From IMG/VR virus record IMGVR_UViG_3300044491_001197, positions 1 to 29,004 of that record: 29,004 nucleotides of DNA; one strand, written 5' to 3'. Shown here piece by piece: positions 14,962 through 21,900 of this stretch. The notes below the pieces were generated by a model, which had not been told where the DNA came from, searched no databases, and saw only the letters and a list, made by a program, of their open reading frames with translations. Source of the stretch: a virus. Numbering within the stretch: the first letter of the stretch is position 1; the number at the start of each line of letters is the position of its first letter. A program made the position numbers and the translations under genes.

Positions 14962-16284
14962 TTAATTAAGATATATGTAGTCATCATATTTATCAGAAAC
15001 TAACTTTTGTCGTATTCGTTCAGGTGATAAATTAAAATATTGTGAAGCTTCTTTTATTGTTTTAAACTCAATACCTTCACATTTGATTGTATTTAATTCA
15101 AATCGGATTGCATTGTTCCAAGTTTGTTCCATTTCACTATAAGACACATTATACTCATCTGAAGATACTCGTTTCCAATGAATCCAATTTTTAGAGTTTG
15201 AATCCACCCACGTTCTAACATTATTTTCAGTTATATTACCAAGTAGTTTAGTTATTTGTGATGTTGATTGGAATAAGGCCCCATCTATATCAAATTGTAT
15301 GTTAGGTTTTTTATCAATCCCAAGTATATTCCAATCCTTATATTTGTATTTAGTTGACATACACCTACGCTCTACTTCACTTGCTACAAGTTTGTTTGGT
15401 TCAATATCTATTGCAGCTTCTCTATATGACTTATACTTCTTACCATCTATCTCACAAACATATGTTCCATCCCATTCAATGTCTTCGGTTGCAAGGTCTG
15501 GGTTTCCTTTTACAAACATCAAAACATTCTGATGAGTTGATGCTACCTTTCTATTACGATTGAAGTATACGTTGGACATTCTGCCGGATTGTTGAGATGC
15601 GTTTATCAACACAACATCGTTATAGTAATGAAACCCACATTCTTCAGCAATCCTAATGGTAGATGGAACAAACCCCTTATATTTACCAATCTTATAATTG
15701 CCAGTAGTCAATCTATCTCGTATCTCACTCACAACAATAATAAAGAACCTATTGTCTTTTAGTTTATCATATGATTTTTGTATGATTGATTTGTATTTGA
15801 TAAGAAACGTATCCCAATCCATATTGGATAAGTCATTTGGATTATCGGAATATATTTCCAAGTCGTGATATGGTGGGCAGGTAAATACCAAATCATATTG
15901 GTCTTGTAGTGTATCTAACACTTCTTCACTATCACCACAAATCCAAGTTGGTTTATTGGATTGTAATTTGTTTGCGTCTATTTGTTCTTTGGATAATTCT
16001 ACGCCTGTATACCTAAACCCTAACTCTTCGGCTACAATACCCCTAACACTTCCACCTGCAAATGGGTCAAGGATTGAACCTGATGGTGGGATAAACGAAG
16101 TGTAGATGGTTTCACATAAGGTAGCATCAAATATAGATACAGTATTATCATCCCAAAACCTTGATTTAGATATAGTATCCTCTCTACCAAGTTCCGATTG
16201 AATATTGTATTTTTGTATCCACCATCTCTTTCGGGCTTGCCATTCTTTCTTTCGTGTATCTAATACTGATAAAAATCCATTCAT
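14962..16284 (-). CDS. DNA methyltransferase (N4/N6 amino type) with C-terminal NUMOD-like modules
   Basis: Residues 73-78 DPFAGG form the S-adenosylmethionine-binding motif I and residues 135-139 TCPPY the catalytic motif IV, in the order seen in beta-class-like N6-adenine/N4-cytosine enzymes. Residues 1-60 include SRFWDDNTVSIFDA, as in similar phage enzymes. After residue 275 come three repeats of about 40 residues (near 276-320, 329-372, 400-439), each with a short strand, a (Y/F)xSxxxA-type helix and a tail like YKDWNIL, NWIHWKR or DDYIYLN. These resemble NUMOD1/IENR-type DNA-binding modules of homing endonucleases. The target base and sequence are unknown; no partner restriction enzyme is present, so protection of phage DNA is likely. 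The gene interrupts the gp21-gp22-gp23 order and lies between two terminators with its own promoter-like site, as in a moron cassette. Confidence 0.88.
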   Translation of the reverse strand: MNGFLSVLDTRKKEWQARKRWWIQKYNIQSELGREDTISKSRFWDDNTVSIFDATLCETIYTSFIPPSGSILDPFAGGSVRGIVAEELGFRYTGVELSKEQIDANKLQSNKPTWICGDSEEVLDTLQDQYDLVFTCPPYHDLEIYSDNPNDLSNMDWDTFLIKYKSIIQKSYDKLKDNRFFIIVVSEIRDRLTTGNYKIGKYKGFVPSTIRIAEECGFHYYNDVVLINASQQSGRMSNVYFNRNRKVASTHQNVLMFVKGNPDLATEDIEWDGTYVCEIDGKKYKSYREAAIDIEPNKLVASEVERRCMSTKYKYKDWNILGIDKKPNIQFDIDGALFQSTSQITKLLGNITENNVRTWVDSNSKNWIHWKRVSSDEYNVSYSEMEQTWNNAIRFELNTIKCEGIEFKTIKEASQYFNLSPERIRQKLVSDKYDDYIYLN

Positions 16285-16288
16285 AAGT

Positions 16289-16298
16289 TACAAATATA
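16289..16298 (-). promoter_or_regulatory. TATATTTG promoter-like site directly before the methyltransferase
   Basis: The gene strand reads TTTTTTGTATATTTGTAACTT and then ATG. TATATTTG (16298-16291) is an exact Bacteroidota -7 form and ends only six bases before the start codon, so a transcript from here would be leaderless or nearly so. Confidence 0.5.
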
Positions 16299-16299
16299 C

Positions 16300-16327
16300 A
16301 AAAAAGGTTTGGGATTACCAAACCTTT
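16300..16327 (-). terminator. Rho-independent terminator before the methyltransferase
   Basis: The gene strand reads AAAGGTTTGG-TAATC-CCAAACCTTT, a perfect 10-bp stem with a five-base loop, followed by TTTG. It lies 23 nt past the stop of the 141-aa gene and closes the gp20-to-core-protein transcript. It may work in both directions. Confidence 0.92.
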
Positions 16328-16350
16328 CTTATAATTAATATGTAAAAATT

Positions 16351-16776
16351 TTACTCTCCTGGAAAATAATCCATATTGTCAATGTATTTTGATTCAATAC
16401 TGGCTAAGTTTTTTCTATAACCCGTTAACTCTTTTTGATTTTGTTTCATCAGTTCTAATTGAGATTTAGCAGTTTTTATATCACCTTTAGACCTTGCATC
16501 AAAGTATGGTTGGGCCAATTCTTTCTGCTTTTCTTCGAGTTCTTTAATTTTCTTAATAACAGCCACATACTTAACATACATTTTTGGAACTCGACTTTCA
16601 TTAACCGACTCATTAGTATCGGTAGATAAGTTATCTAAACCTTCTTTAAAATCTCCAATCAAATTTCCCAATTTTCTTTGAGTTTTTGGGTCAAGTTTTT
16701 TGATGTCTTTGATGTGTTGTTTGATTACCTTTGAAACATCAACTGAAAAGTTTTGTAAAATTTGCATCTTATCCAT
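16351..16776 (-). CDS. 141-aa putative prohead core/internal head protein with ESVNE junction
   Basis: The protein is helical and Lys/Glu-rich, with no membrane segment or Cys. Residues 56-60 are ESVNE followed by SR, the same junction phrase seen four times in the 471-aa protein. It separates an N-terminal part (MDKMQILQNFSVDVSKVIKQ) from a C-terminal coiled-coil part with KIKELEEKQKELAQ and MKQNQKELTGYRKNL. The start ATG overlaps the stop of the 330-aa gene by one base (TAATG), so the two are translationally coupled and probably made in fixed ratio. Placement between gp21 and gp22 and the cleavage-like junction support a prohead core or internal protein. No named family is recognised. Confidence 0.75.
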   Translation of the reverse strand: MDKMQILQNFSVDVSKVIKQHIKDIKKLDPKTQRKLGNLIGDFKEGLDNLSTDTNESVNESRVPKMYVKYVAVIKKIKELEEKQKELAQPYFDARSKGDIKTAKSQLELMKQNQKELTGYRKNLASIESKYIDNMDYFPGE

Positions 16777-17768
16777 TACTTTACCTTACCCTTTTCAATA
16801 TCTCTTTCTAATTCTTGACCAGCACCAAGTACATACATCATTGCAGTTTTGATATCAACATTCATATACTTCATAATCTTTTTAACTGCCATCAAAACAA
16901 TTCTCTTTTCTTCAGTAGAGTAACCTTCCATAATAGAAGTCAATTTCATCGATTTGTTACCTTCTACTTCTTCAAAGTATAAATCAGACATAATGTCTTT
17001 TAGTTTTGGATTCTTAACATCAAAGTTAAATTTTTCCAAAGCTCTTCTTGCTTTCAAAGCGTTCTTAACTGGAATTACAAAGTATCCCATTTTTTCACCA
17101 CCCATTTTCTTAGCAAGTTTTGCGGCCTGGTCTTTCATACCTTGACCCATTACATTACCATTCTTTGGGTTAACAACTGTATACTTTGATTCGTTGATTG
17201 ATTCTTCGGTGAAGTCTTTTGCGTTTTCTTTATCTTCATCATCAACTGAAGTTACCTTGTATTTTTTACCATCAACTTCAAATTCACTATCACCAGCAGC
17301 GATTGCCTTTGCTCTTGCGGCACCAAACTCGTTACCCTCTTCCATATCAGCTTCTTTTTCTTCAGCTTCTTTGATTTCGTAGTATTTACCAAGAACTTCA
17401 CCCATCTCATCGTAACAAGACTCAAGTCTTTGTTGTAGAACATTTACTTCTTTGATGGTATTTGAGAATACTTTGAATGACTCATTCATAGACTTCATAT
17501 GTCTATTAACAGTCACCTTATCAAACCAATCGCCTGTTTCTTCAAGAGTTACCTTTTGTGCAGTTTCTACGATACCTTTAATTGATTCGTATACTTCAGC
17601 CAAGTTTCCTGTACGATAGATTGATTCACCAAATCTTTTGTATTGAGATACGGCTTCAAGGAATGCACGTTTTTCTTCGTTAGTCATTCCTTTTTCTTCC
17701 TCTTCACCAACATTCATTCTTTTATAATCTAAATGTTGAGATTCTTTAAGTAAGCTTTTCAATTTCAT
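16776..17768 (-). CDS. 330-aa prohead core protein with capsid-targeting start and fused modules
   Basis: It opens MKLKSLLKE|SQHLDYK, matching the T4 capsid-targeting pattern with an LxE|S cut site. Four parts are visible: a helical region (30-140); a small domain near 145-185 with EFGAARAKAIAAGDSEFEVD, a phrase I have met in marine phage proteins; a junction ESINE|SK at 189-193; then a domain with YFVIPVKNALKARRALEKF. At 274-282 the phrase MKLTSIME|G reads like a second targeting sequence, followed by a 49-residue helical tail. The gene overlaps gp21 and the 141-aa gene by one base each (TAATG). It is best seen as an internal head polyprotein processed by gp21. Function of the released pieces is unknown. 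Confidence 0.8.
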   Translation of the reverse strand: MKLKSLLKESQHLDYKRMNVGEEEEKGMTNEEKRAFLEAVSQYKRFGESIYRTGNLAEVYESIKGIVETAQKVTLEETGDWFDKVTVNRHMKSMNESFKVFSNTIKEVNVLQQRLESCYDEMGEVLGKYYEIKEAEEKEADMEEGNEFGAARAKAIAAGDSEFEVDGKKYKVTSVDDEDKENAKDFTEESINESKYTVVNPKNGNVMGQGMKDQAAKLAKKMGGEKMGYFVIPVKNALKARRALEKFNFDVKNPKLKDIMSDLYFEEVEGNKSMKLTSIMEGYSTEEKRIVLMAVKKIMKYMNVDIKTAMMYVLGAGQELERDIEKGKVK

Positions 17769-18409
17769 TATTTTACTCCGAAATCACATTCACAATAGCC
17801 ACCAACTTCACAAATGATTTCTCTCATAAGGTTGTTAGCTTTCTTGTATTTATAAGTATTGTTTTTAATGGTAACCGACTCATTGATTACACCTTCGTTT
17901 TTTGGAGACATAAATGCACCATGAGTTGATGGATTAGATACAAAATCCCAACAAATCAAATCAAAGTCGTTTTCAACTGCAACAGTATCTTCACCGATTT
18001 GTTTTACTGAACCCATACCTCTTGATGAGATACCAACAGTACAACCTGCTTTAATGAGTTCTTTAAGAATGTTACCCGTAGGTGTGTTGAGAATTTCAAC
18101 TGTACCTACTACATCATCACCCTTCCAATAAACATCACGAACGATGTGTGATGTGTTCTTTAATTCTACAACGGCAGATTCAGGATGGTCGAGTTCTCCG
18201 TAAGCACGATTCTCTTTAATTTCACGACCCTTGTACTTTTCAACTTCTCTTTCAAGAATATTTCTTGGGTATACTCTACCATTTTGGTTTTTAGCGTTTG
18301 CTCTTTGCAATACACCATTAACCAAGAAACGACCATGCTTTTCTTGAGCCTCTTGTAACATTGTAGGTGTTACATCAAATATCATTGTATCTACAAGAAG
18401 TTGTTTCAT
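17768..18409 (-). CDS. gp21: Prohead core protease (gp21-like)
   Basis: The enzyme matures the T4-type prohead by cutting scaffold, capsid and internal proteins after Glu. Counted from the ATG at 18409 it is 213 aa. AYGELDHPES supplies the catalytic His75 and VGISSRGMGS the catalytic Ser (128 or 129), the typical signature of T4-type prohead proteases. VINE|SV near residue 177 fits its own cut consensus and would allow self-processing. I chose ATG at 18409 rather than the in-frame TTG at 18421: the ATG has GGGAG at good spacing and overlaps the stop of the 46-aa ORF (TAATG), indicating coupling. The 3' end overlaps the next gene the same way. Neighbours encode its likely substrates. Confidence 0.95.
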   Translation of the reverse strand: MKQLLVDTMIFDVTPTMLQEAQEKHGRFLVNGVLQRANAKNQNGRVYPRNILEREVEKYKGREIKENRAYGELDHPESAVVELKNTSHIVRDVYWKGDDVVGTVEILNTPTGNILKELIKAGCTVGISSRGMGSVKQIGEDTVAVENDFDLICWDFVSNPSTHGAFMSPKNEGVINESVTIKNNTYKYKKANNLMREIICEVGGYCECDFGVK

Positions 18410-18549
18410 TAGTTCTCCCAAACCTTTTTCTTTCTATATAAATCAAAGAAGACCCGTGCTAATTCTCTACGAATCATCAAACGGATTTCCTCAAGGTCTT
18501 GAACCTCAAGTTCTTCATTCAATTTATTTTTATTACAACCACACGACAT
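18409..18549 (-). CDS. 46-aa small protein, MSCGCN start, between core gene and gp21
   Basis: This short frame fills what otherwise looks like a gap. It starts with ATG at 18549, one base after the stop of the 173-aa gene, and its TAA overlaps the gp21 ATG (TAATG). The protein starts MSCGCNKNKLNEELEVQDLE and continues with a helix-forming IRLMIRRELARVFFDLYRKK and VWEN. The Cys-Gly-Cys at the start is distinctive and may bind metal or form disulfides. Tight coupling on both sides, no frameshift and use of the whole interval argue it is translated. By position it sits where T4 has the small core proteins gp67/gp68. No family is recognised, and no function is claimed. Confidence 0.75.
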   Translation of the reverse strand: MSCGCNKNKLNEELEVQDLEEIRLMIRRELARVFFDLYRKKKVWEN

Positions 18550-18550
18550 A

Positions 18551-19072
18551 TTACGCACTCAATTCTTTTAGTTTATGAGCAACTTTTAACATTCTTTCAG
18601 AAATCTTTCCAAATCTCTTTTGTGTGGATTTCCAATACTGACCATTGTGTACGCCTGTTTCGTTTTTCAACTTTGTGTTCTGATTAACAATCTTCTCGAC
18701 CTCATACATCAATCTATTGATTTCTTTAATTGAGTTGTTAACCTTTTGGTGTGATTTCATAGAGTCATCGTTTTTATAATCACGATAAGTTGCTTCAATT
18801 AGTTTTTCAAGTTTGTCTTCTAATTTCTTCATACTCTTTGACTCCGTATTCATTTTGGTCTTCTTGGCTTTTTTGTAACCTAAAACTTCAATATGTTCAT
18901 CATCTAAATCTTCTTCACTTTTCGCAAAAGCGTGTGGAGTTTTAGGTGGGCCAGCACCCCCATCCATATTACCGGTTACATTGGCCTCTTCTAATTCTTC
19001 ATCTTGAAGAGTGTCTTTGTCTTCCAACTCTTCAAACTTTGCTTCCAATTGTTCTAACAAAAATTTAGACAT
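18551..19072 (-). CDS. 173-aa putative prohead core protein (gp67/gp68 position)
   Basis: Residues 1-30 are acidic (MSKFLLEQLEAKFEELEDKD, then EELEE). After LEE|ANVTGN comes a recognisable Gly/Pro segment, NMDGGAGPPKTPHAFAK, which I have seen in head-gene neighbourhoods of marine T4-like phages. The C-terminal half is a long Lys-rich helix region with KLIE|ATYRDY as a second cut candidate. The start overlaps the end of the 281-aa gene by eight bases. In T4 the genes between gp20 and gp21 are the core proteins gp67 and gp68, which are cut by gp21; position and LxE|A sites fit that role. Sequence similarity to T4 gp67/gp68 cannot be judged by eye. Confidence 0.7.
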   Translation of the reverse strand: MSKFLLEQLEAKFEELEDKDTLQDEELEEANVTGNMDGGAGPPKTPHAFAKSEEDLDDEHIEVLGYKKAKKTKMNTESKSMKKLEDKLEKLIEATYRDYKNDDSMKSHQKVNNSIKEINRLMYEVEKIVNQNTKLKNETGVHNGQYWKSTQKRFGKISERMLKVAHKLKELSA

Positions 19073-19910
19073 TTGAAACTCTCCTTAACTCTTGTAAAAG
19101 TTCATGATATCTCAAAAGTGAAAGAATTTGGTTTTCGTTGATAACTTTGGAATTAGTAATATTATCAATAAGGTTTACAGTTTCAGTTAATTTGATTTTA
19201 GCAACCTTATCTGAAATCTCCACTTTTGCAAATTCAGCTTTTAATCTTTTTACTTCAGCAACAACAAACCCTCTCAACTTACCTGAATTGTCAACATTGT
19301 TGATATAGGTACGGAGAACTTTCTTTTGTGTTTCTGAAAGGTTGGTGTATTTGGAATTAAATGAATCTACCAAGAATTTGTAAGCCAACATACGAACCTC
19401 TTTAGGTTGTGATGTGTATTCTTTGTCAGTAGACTCGGTAACGATTTCTACATCGTTTTTAGTAATAGTTTCAAGAATAGCATTTTTACAAGTTACATAC
19501 TCTTTTGGAGAAGTTGATTGATTATATTCAAATAATTTAAATACAGATGCCATCTCACGGTAGTTATTTACACGATACTTAAAGAAGTCTTCCATCACAA
19601 AAGATTCTTTGATTGACTTAATCAAGTTATACTTTTGTCTACGAAGAATTGATTCGTTTAAGTTAGCTCTATCTTGTAGGATAATATTAACATACTCTTG
19701 GGCCTTGTATTGTGAATCAAAGTTCTCTTTAGTAAGAGCTTGATACAATTTCAATTCCTTGTTGAGTTCAGTTCCTCTTTTAAAATGCTTTTTAATAATT
19801 TCAAGGGCAAGAGAATCCTTGTTCGCTAATGTATCTGAAGCGATTTGTCTTACGAGTAATTCAAATAAAATACCCGTATTCTTGAATTTACTATGTTTAA
19901 GTTTACTCAT
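19065..19910 (-). CDS. 281-aa conserved head-module protein after the portal gene
   Basis: The protein starts MSKLKHSKFKNTGILFELLV and continues RQIASDTLANKDS, a start I recognise from uncharacterised proteins next to gp20 in other marine T4-like phages. The rest is predicted helical and rich in Lys, Glu and Asn, without membrane segments or Cys clusters. ANLNE|SILR is a possible prohead-protease site. The promoter-like motif lies 30 nt upstream and AAGGTTTAAG precedes the ATG, so the gene may head the transcript that continues through gp21 to the 141-aa gene. A core or portal-associated assembly role fits the position; the molecular function is unknown. Confidence 0.75.
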   Translation of the reverse strand: MSKLKHSKFKNTGILFELLVRQIASDTLANKDSLALEIIKKHFKRGTELNKELKLYQALTKENFDSQYKAQEYVNIILQDRANLNESILRRQKYNLIKSIKESFVMEDFFKYRVNNYREMASVFKLFEYNQSTSPKEYVTCKNAILETITKNDVEIVTESTDKEYTSQPKEVRMLAYKFLVDSFNSKYTNLSETQKKVLRTYINNVDNSGKLRGFVVAEVKRLKAEFAKVEISDKVAKIKLTETVNLIDNITNSKVINENQILSLLRYHELLQELRRVSNV

Positions 19911-19939
19911 CTTAAACCTTATCTATTACTATTCCAATT

Positions 19940-19949
19940 AATAAATATA
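19940..19949 (-). promoter_or_regulatory. Promoter-like motif TATATTTATT after gp20
   Basis: The gene strand carries GTTTTTGTATATTTATT, 30 nt before the 281-aa gene. The preceding TTTTTG is shared with the sites at 16289 and 21866. Confidence 0.5.
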
Positions 19950-19959
19950 CAAAAACTCA

Positions 19960-21828
19960 TCAAATCGTGTCTTGAAGAAGATTTGATTCATCTAAAAGAC
20001 CACTTTCTTTCTTAACATCTTCACCTAAAGATTCTTGTAAAATTTGATGTGACTTTACTTTTACCTTTTTCAAAGATGTTCTCAATGCCTCTTTTTGTTC
20101 ATATGCAAGAGGTGAGTTTTTGTATTTGTGGTATGTTGCCGCTGGTTTAATATCAGTTTGTTGACCTAGTGGGTCTCTACCAAATGTACTATCATCGGTT
20201 TTATAAGTTCCGGCAGTTTCTGGTCTACCAGCTCCTTCGAATCCACCTTGCGGTGAACCACCTTGATTTTCCTCACCCGCTTCTTCACCATCTTGTAGGT
20301 TTAATGCAGCAAGGTCGTGTGGTGTACCAAATGATTGGCCGGTCTTAACTGGGTCATTACCTTCATCTTCGATTTGAGCTTGTCTAAATCCAAGTTTAAG
20401 GTCGTTAATAACTTTAGCTTGTTCAGCCTTCCATTCATCATCGGACATATTCATAATGTTTTTATACATCCACTCTTGAGAAACCATTTTAAGCTCTTTC
20501 ATATCTCTGACAAGATTTACTTTTTCAGACCATAAAGATGCCTTTTCTTGTTCGTAAATAATAGATGGGTTGGTTAATTCCAACTCAAAGTTTACAAGGT
20601 CTTCGTTTTCGTAACCTTGTGAGTATAAGTGAACAATTGCAATTTTAGTCAACTCGGAAAGAACAATTTTTTGAATTCTCTCAACCGAACGTGCGAATCT
20701 GATATCTTCTTGTGCTAATGTTGCTTTACCTTCAACGGCCTCATCATATCCAATAAATGCTTTTGGAACTTTGAGTGCTGCCATCATTCTATTTCTCAAG
20801 TATTCGATATCATCGATACCACCAAATTCCATTCCGCTTAATGACTCAATCTCCGTACCACTTTGACCGCCACGAACTGGAAGATAGTAATCATCCAACA
20901 TATTCATCAAGTTAAACTTGAGGTTGTAGTCACCTGTGGTTTGGTCGAGATATGGAACTTTTTTCATTTGGTCGATAATACTTCTCATATGGTTATCAAC
21001 CTCATTTGGAGGAATATTACCCACATCAATCTTAAAGATTCTTCTTTCTGGCGCTCTCATAATTCTATGAATCATCATTGCATCTTCCATAAGAGTCAAT
21101 TGTTTCCAAGTCTTTCTTGCACCCTCTAAAAGAGAACGACCATAAGGTAGGAAGTTTGTATCTGCCATCAAACGGAAATGTGCAATTTGATAGAACTCAA
21201 AAACTTCTGCATTCTTGTTTACACTTGCTCCGTGAGCAGCACCCATAGAACCTAATTTGAATCTTACTTCATATGGGTTTTCAGGATTAAAACCCTCTTC
21301 ACGTTCTACCTCATATGCTGACATTGGTGATACATTTACAATACCAACACCTTCTTCGATATCAAGGTGAAGGAAGTAATCACCATACTTGTTCATACCA
21401 CGAATCCAAGCCCATAGATTGAACTCAATGTTTAGAACATCGTAAAATAAGTTGTGAAGGATTTTCTTTACATTTTCATCTTGAGTTTTGATACGAAGTA
21501 CATCTCCCATATCATTCTTCAAGGTACATTCATCAGAGTAGATATCCAAAACTGAAGCAATAATGGAGTCCTTATCCATTGCTTCGTAATCAGTATATAA
21601 TTCTAATTTGTTTGAATGATAATTAAATTGGTTGTTGTATGTTTCCCAATTTCTACGAGTAGTATGTAATCTACCAAATCTATCATAATATGATGAACCA
21701 CGAAGGTTACCTTGGGATTGTAATCGTTGGGTGTCAACTGCTTGAGTACGACCCTTACCAATCCTACGAACAACAACCTGTGTGTTGAATAGTTTTCTTA
21801 ATCTACCAAAAAGAGATTTATCTGCCAT
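19960..21828 (-). CDS. gp20: Portal vertex protein (gp20-like)
   Basis: The protein forms the dodecameric ring through which DNA enters the head and nucleates prohead assembly. T4 gp20-type phrases include DKDSIIASVLDIYSDECT near residue 85, WAWIRGMNKYGDYFLHLDI near 140, LPYGRSLLEGARKTWKQLTL, MRAPERRIFKIDVGNIPPNE, and FGGIDDIEYLRNRMMAALKV PKAFIGYDE. Length is 622 aa, about 100 more than T4 gp20; the extra part is a Gly/Gln/Asp-rich C-terminal tail with PQGGFEGAGRPETAGTY and three cut-like sites at the very end (ILQE|S, KKE|S, LLDE|S). It follows gp17 after 72 nt with a promoter-like motif; T4 has the sheath and tube genes gp18 and gp19 in this interval. GTGAGA near the ATG is a weak ribosome binding site. 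Confidence 0.96.
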   Translation of the reverse strand: MADKSLFGRLRKLFNTQVVVRRIGKGRTQAVDTQRLQSQGNLRGSSYYDRFGRLHTTRRNWETYNNQFNYHSNKLELYTDYEAMDKDSIIASVLDIYSDECTLKNDMGDVLRIKTQDENVKKILHNLFYDVLNIEFNLWAWIRGMNKYGDYFLHLDIEEGVGIVNVSPMSAYEVEREEGFNPENPYEVRFKLGSMGAAHGASVNKNAEVFEFYQIAHFRLMADTNFLPYGRSLLEGARKTWKQLTLMEDAMMIHRIMRAPERRIFKIDVGNIPPNEVDNHMRSIIDQMKKVPYLDQTTGDYNLKFNLMNMLDDYYLPVRGGQSGTEIESLSGMEFGGIDDIEYLRNRMMAALKVPKAFIGYDEAVEGKATLAQEDIRFARSVERIQKIVLSELTKIAIVHLYSQGYENEDLVNFELELTNPSIIYEQEKASLWSEKVNLVRDMKELKMVSQEWMYKNIMNMSDDEWKAEQAKVINDLKLGFRQAQIEDEGNDPVKTGQSFGTPHDLAALNLQDGEEAGEENQGGSPQGGFEGAGRPETAGTYKTDDSTFGRDPLGQQTDIKPAATYHKYKNSPLAYEQKEALRTSLKKVKVKSHQILQESLGEDVKKESGLLDESNLLQDTI

Positions 21829-21865
21829 ATTAGTGTCTCACTTAAAAGTGTGTAGTTCTACAAAG

Positions 21866-21875
21866 TATAAATATA
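21866..21875 (-). promoter_or_regulatory. Promoter-like motif TATATTTATA before gp20
   Basis: The gene strand reads TTTTTTGTATATTTATACTTTG, 38 nt before the gp20 start. A TTTG lies 20 nt upstream of TATATTTA, a spacing that would suit a Bacteroidota -33 element; the other sites do not show this clearly. Confidence 0.55.
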
Positions 21876-21900
21876 CAAAAAATAAACTTAACTACCAAAT

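Noticed and set aside
17847-17854. TATAAATA on the gene strand inside gp21, as a T4-type late promoter for the 330-aa gene
   Set aside because: It is a single occurrence within coding sequence (Tyr-Lys-Tyr-Lys codons), while the intergenic sites share a different gene-strand form.
18410-18421. TTG start for gp21 at 18421
   Set aside because: The ATG at 18409 has GGGAG at good spacing and a TAATG overlap with the 46-aa ORF; the TTG would place that ribosome binding site inside the gene.
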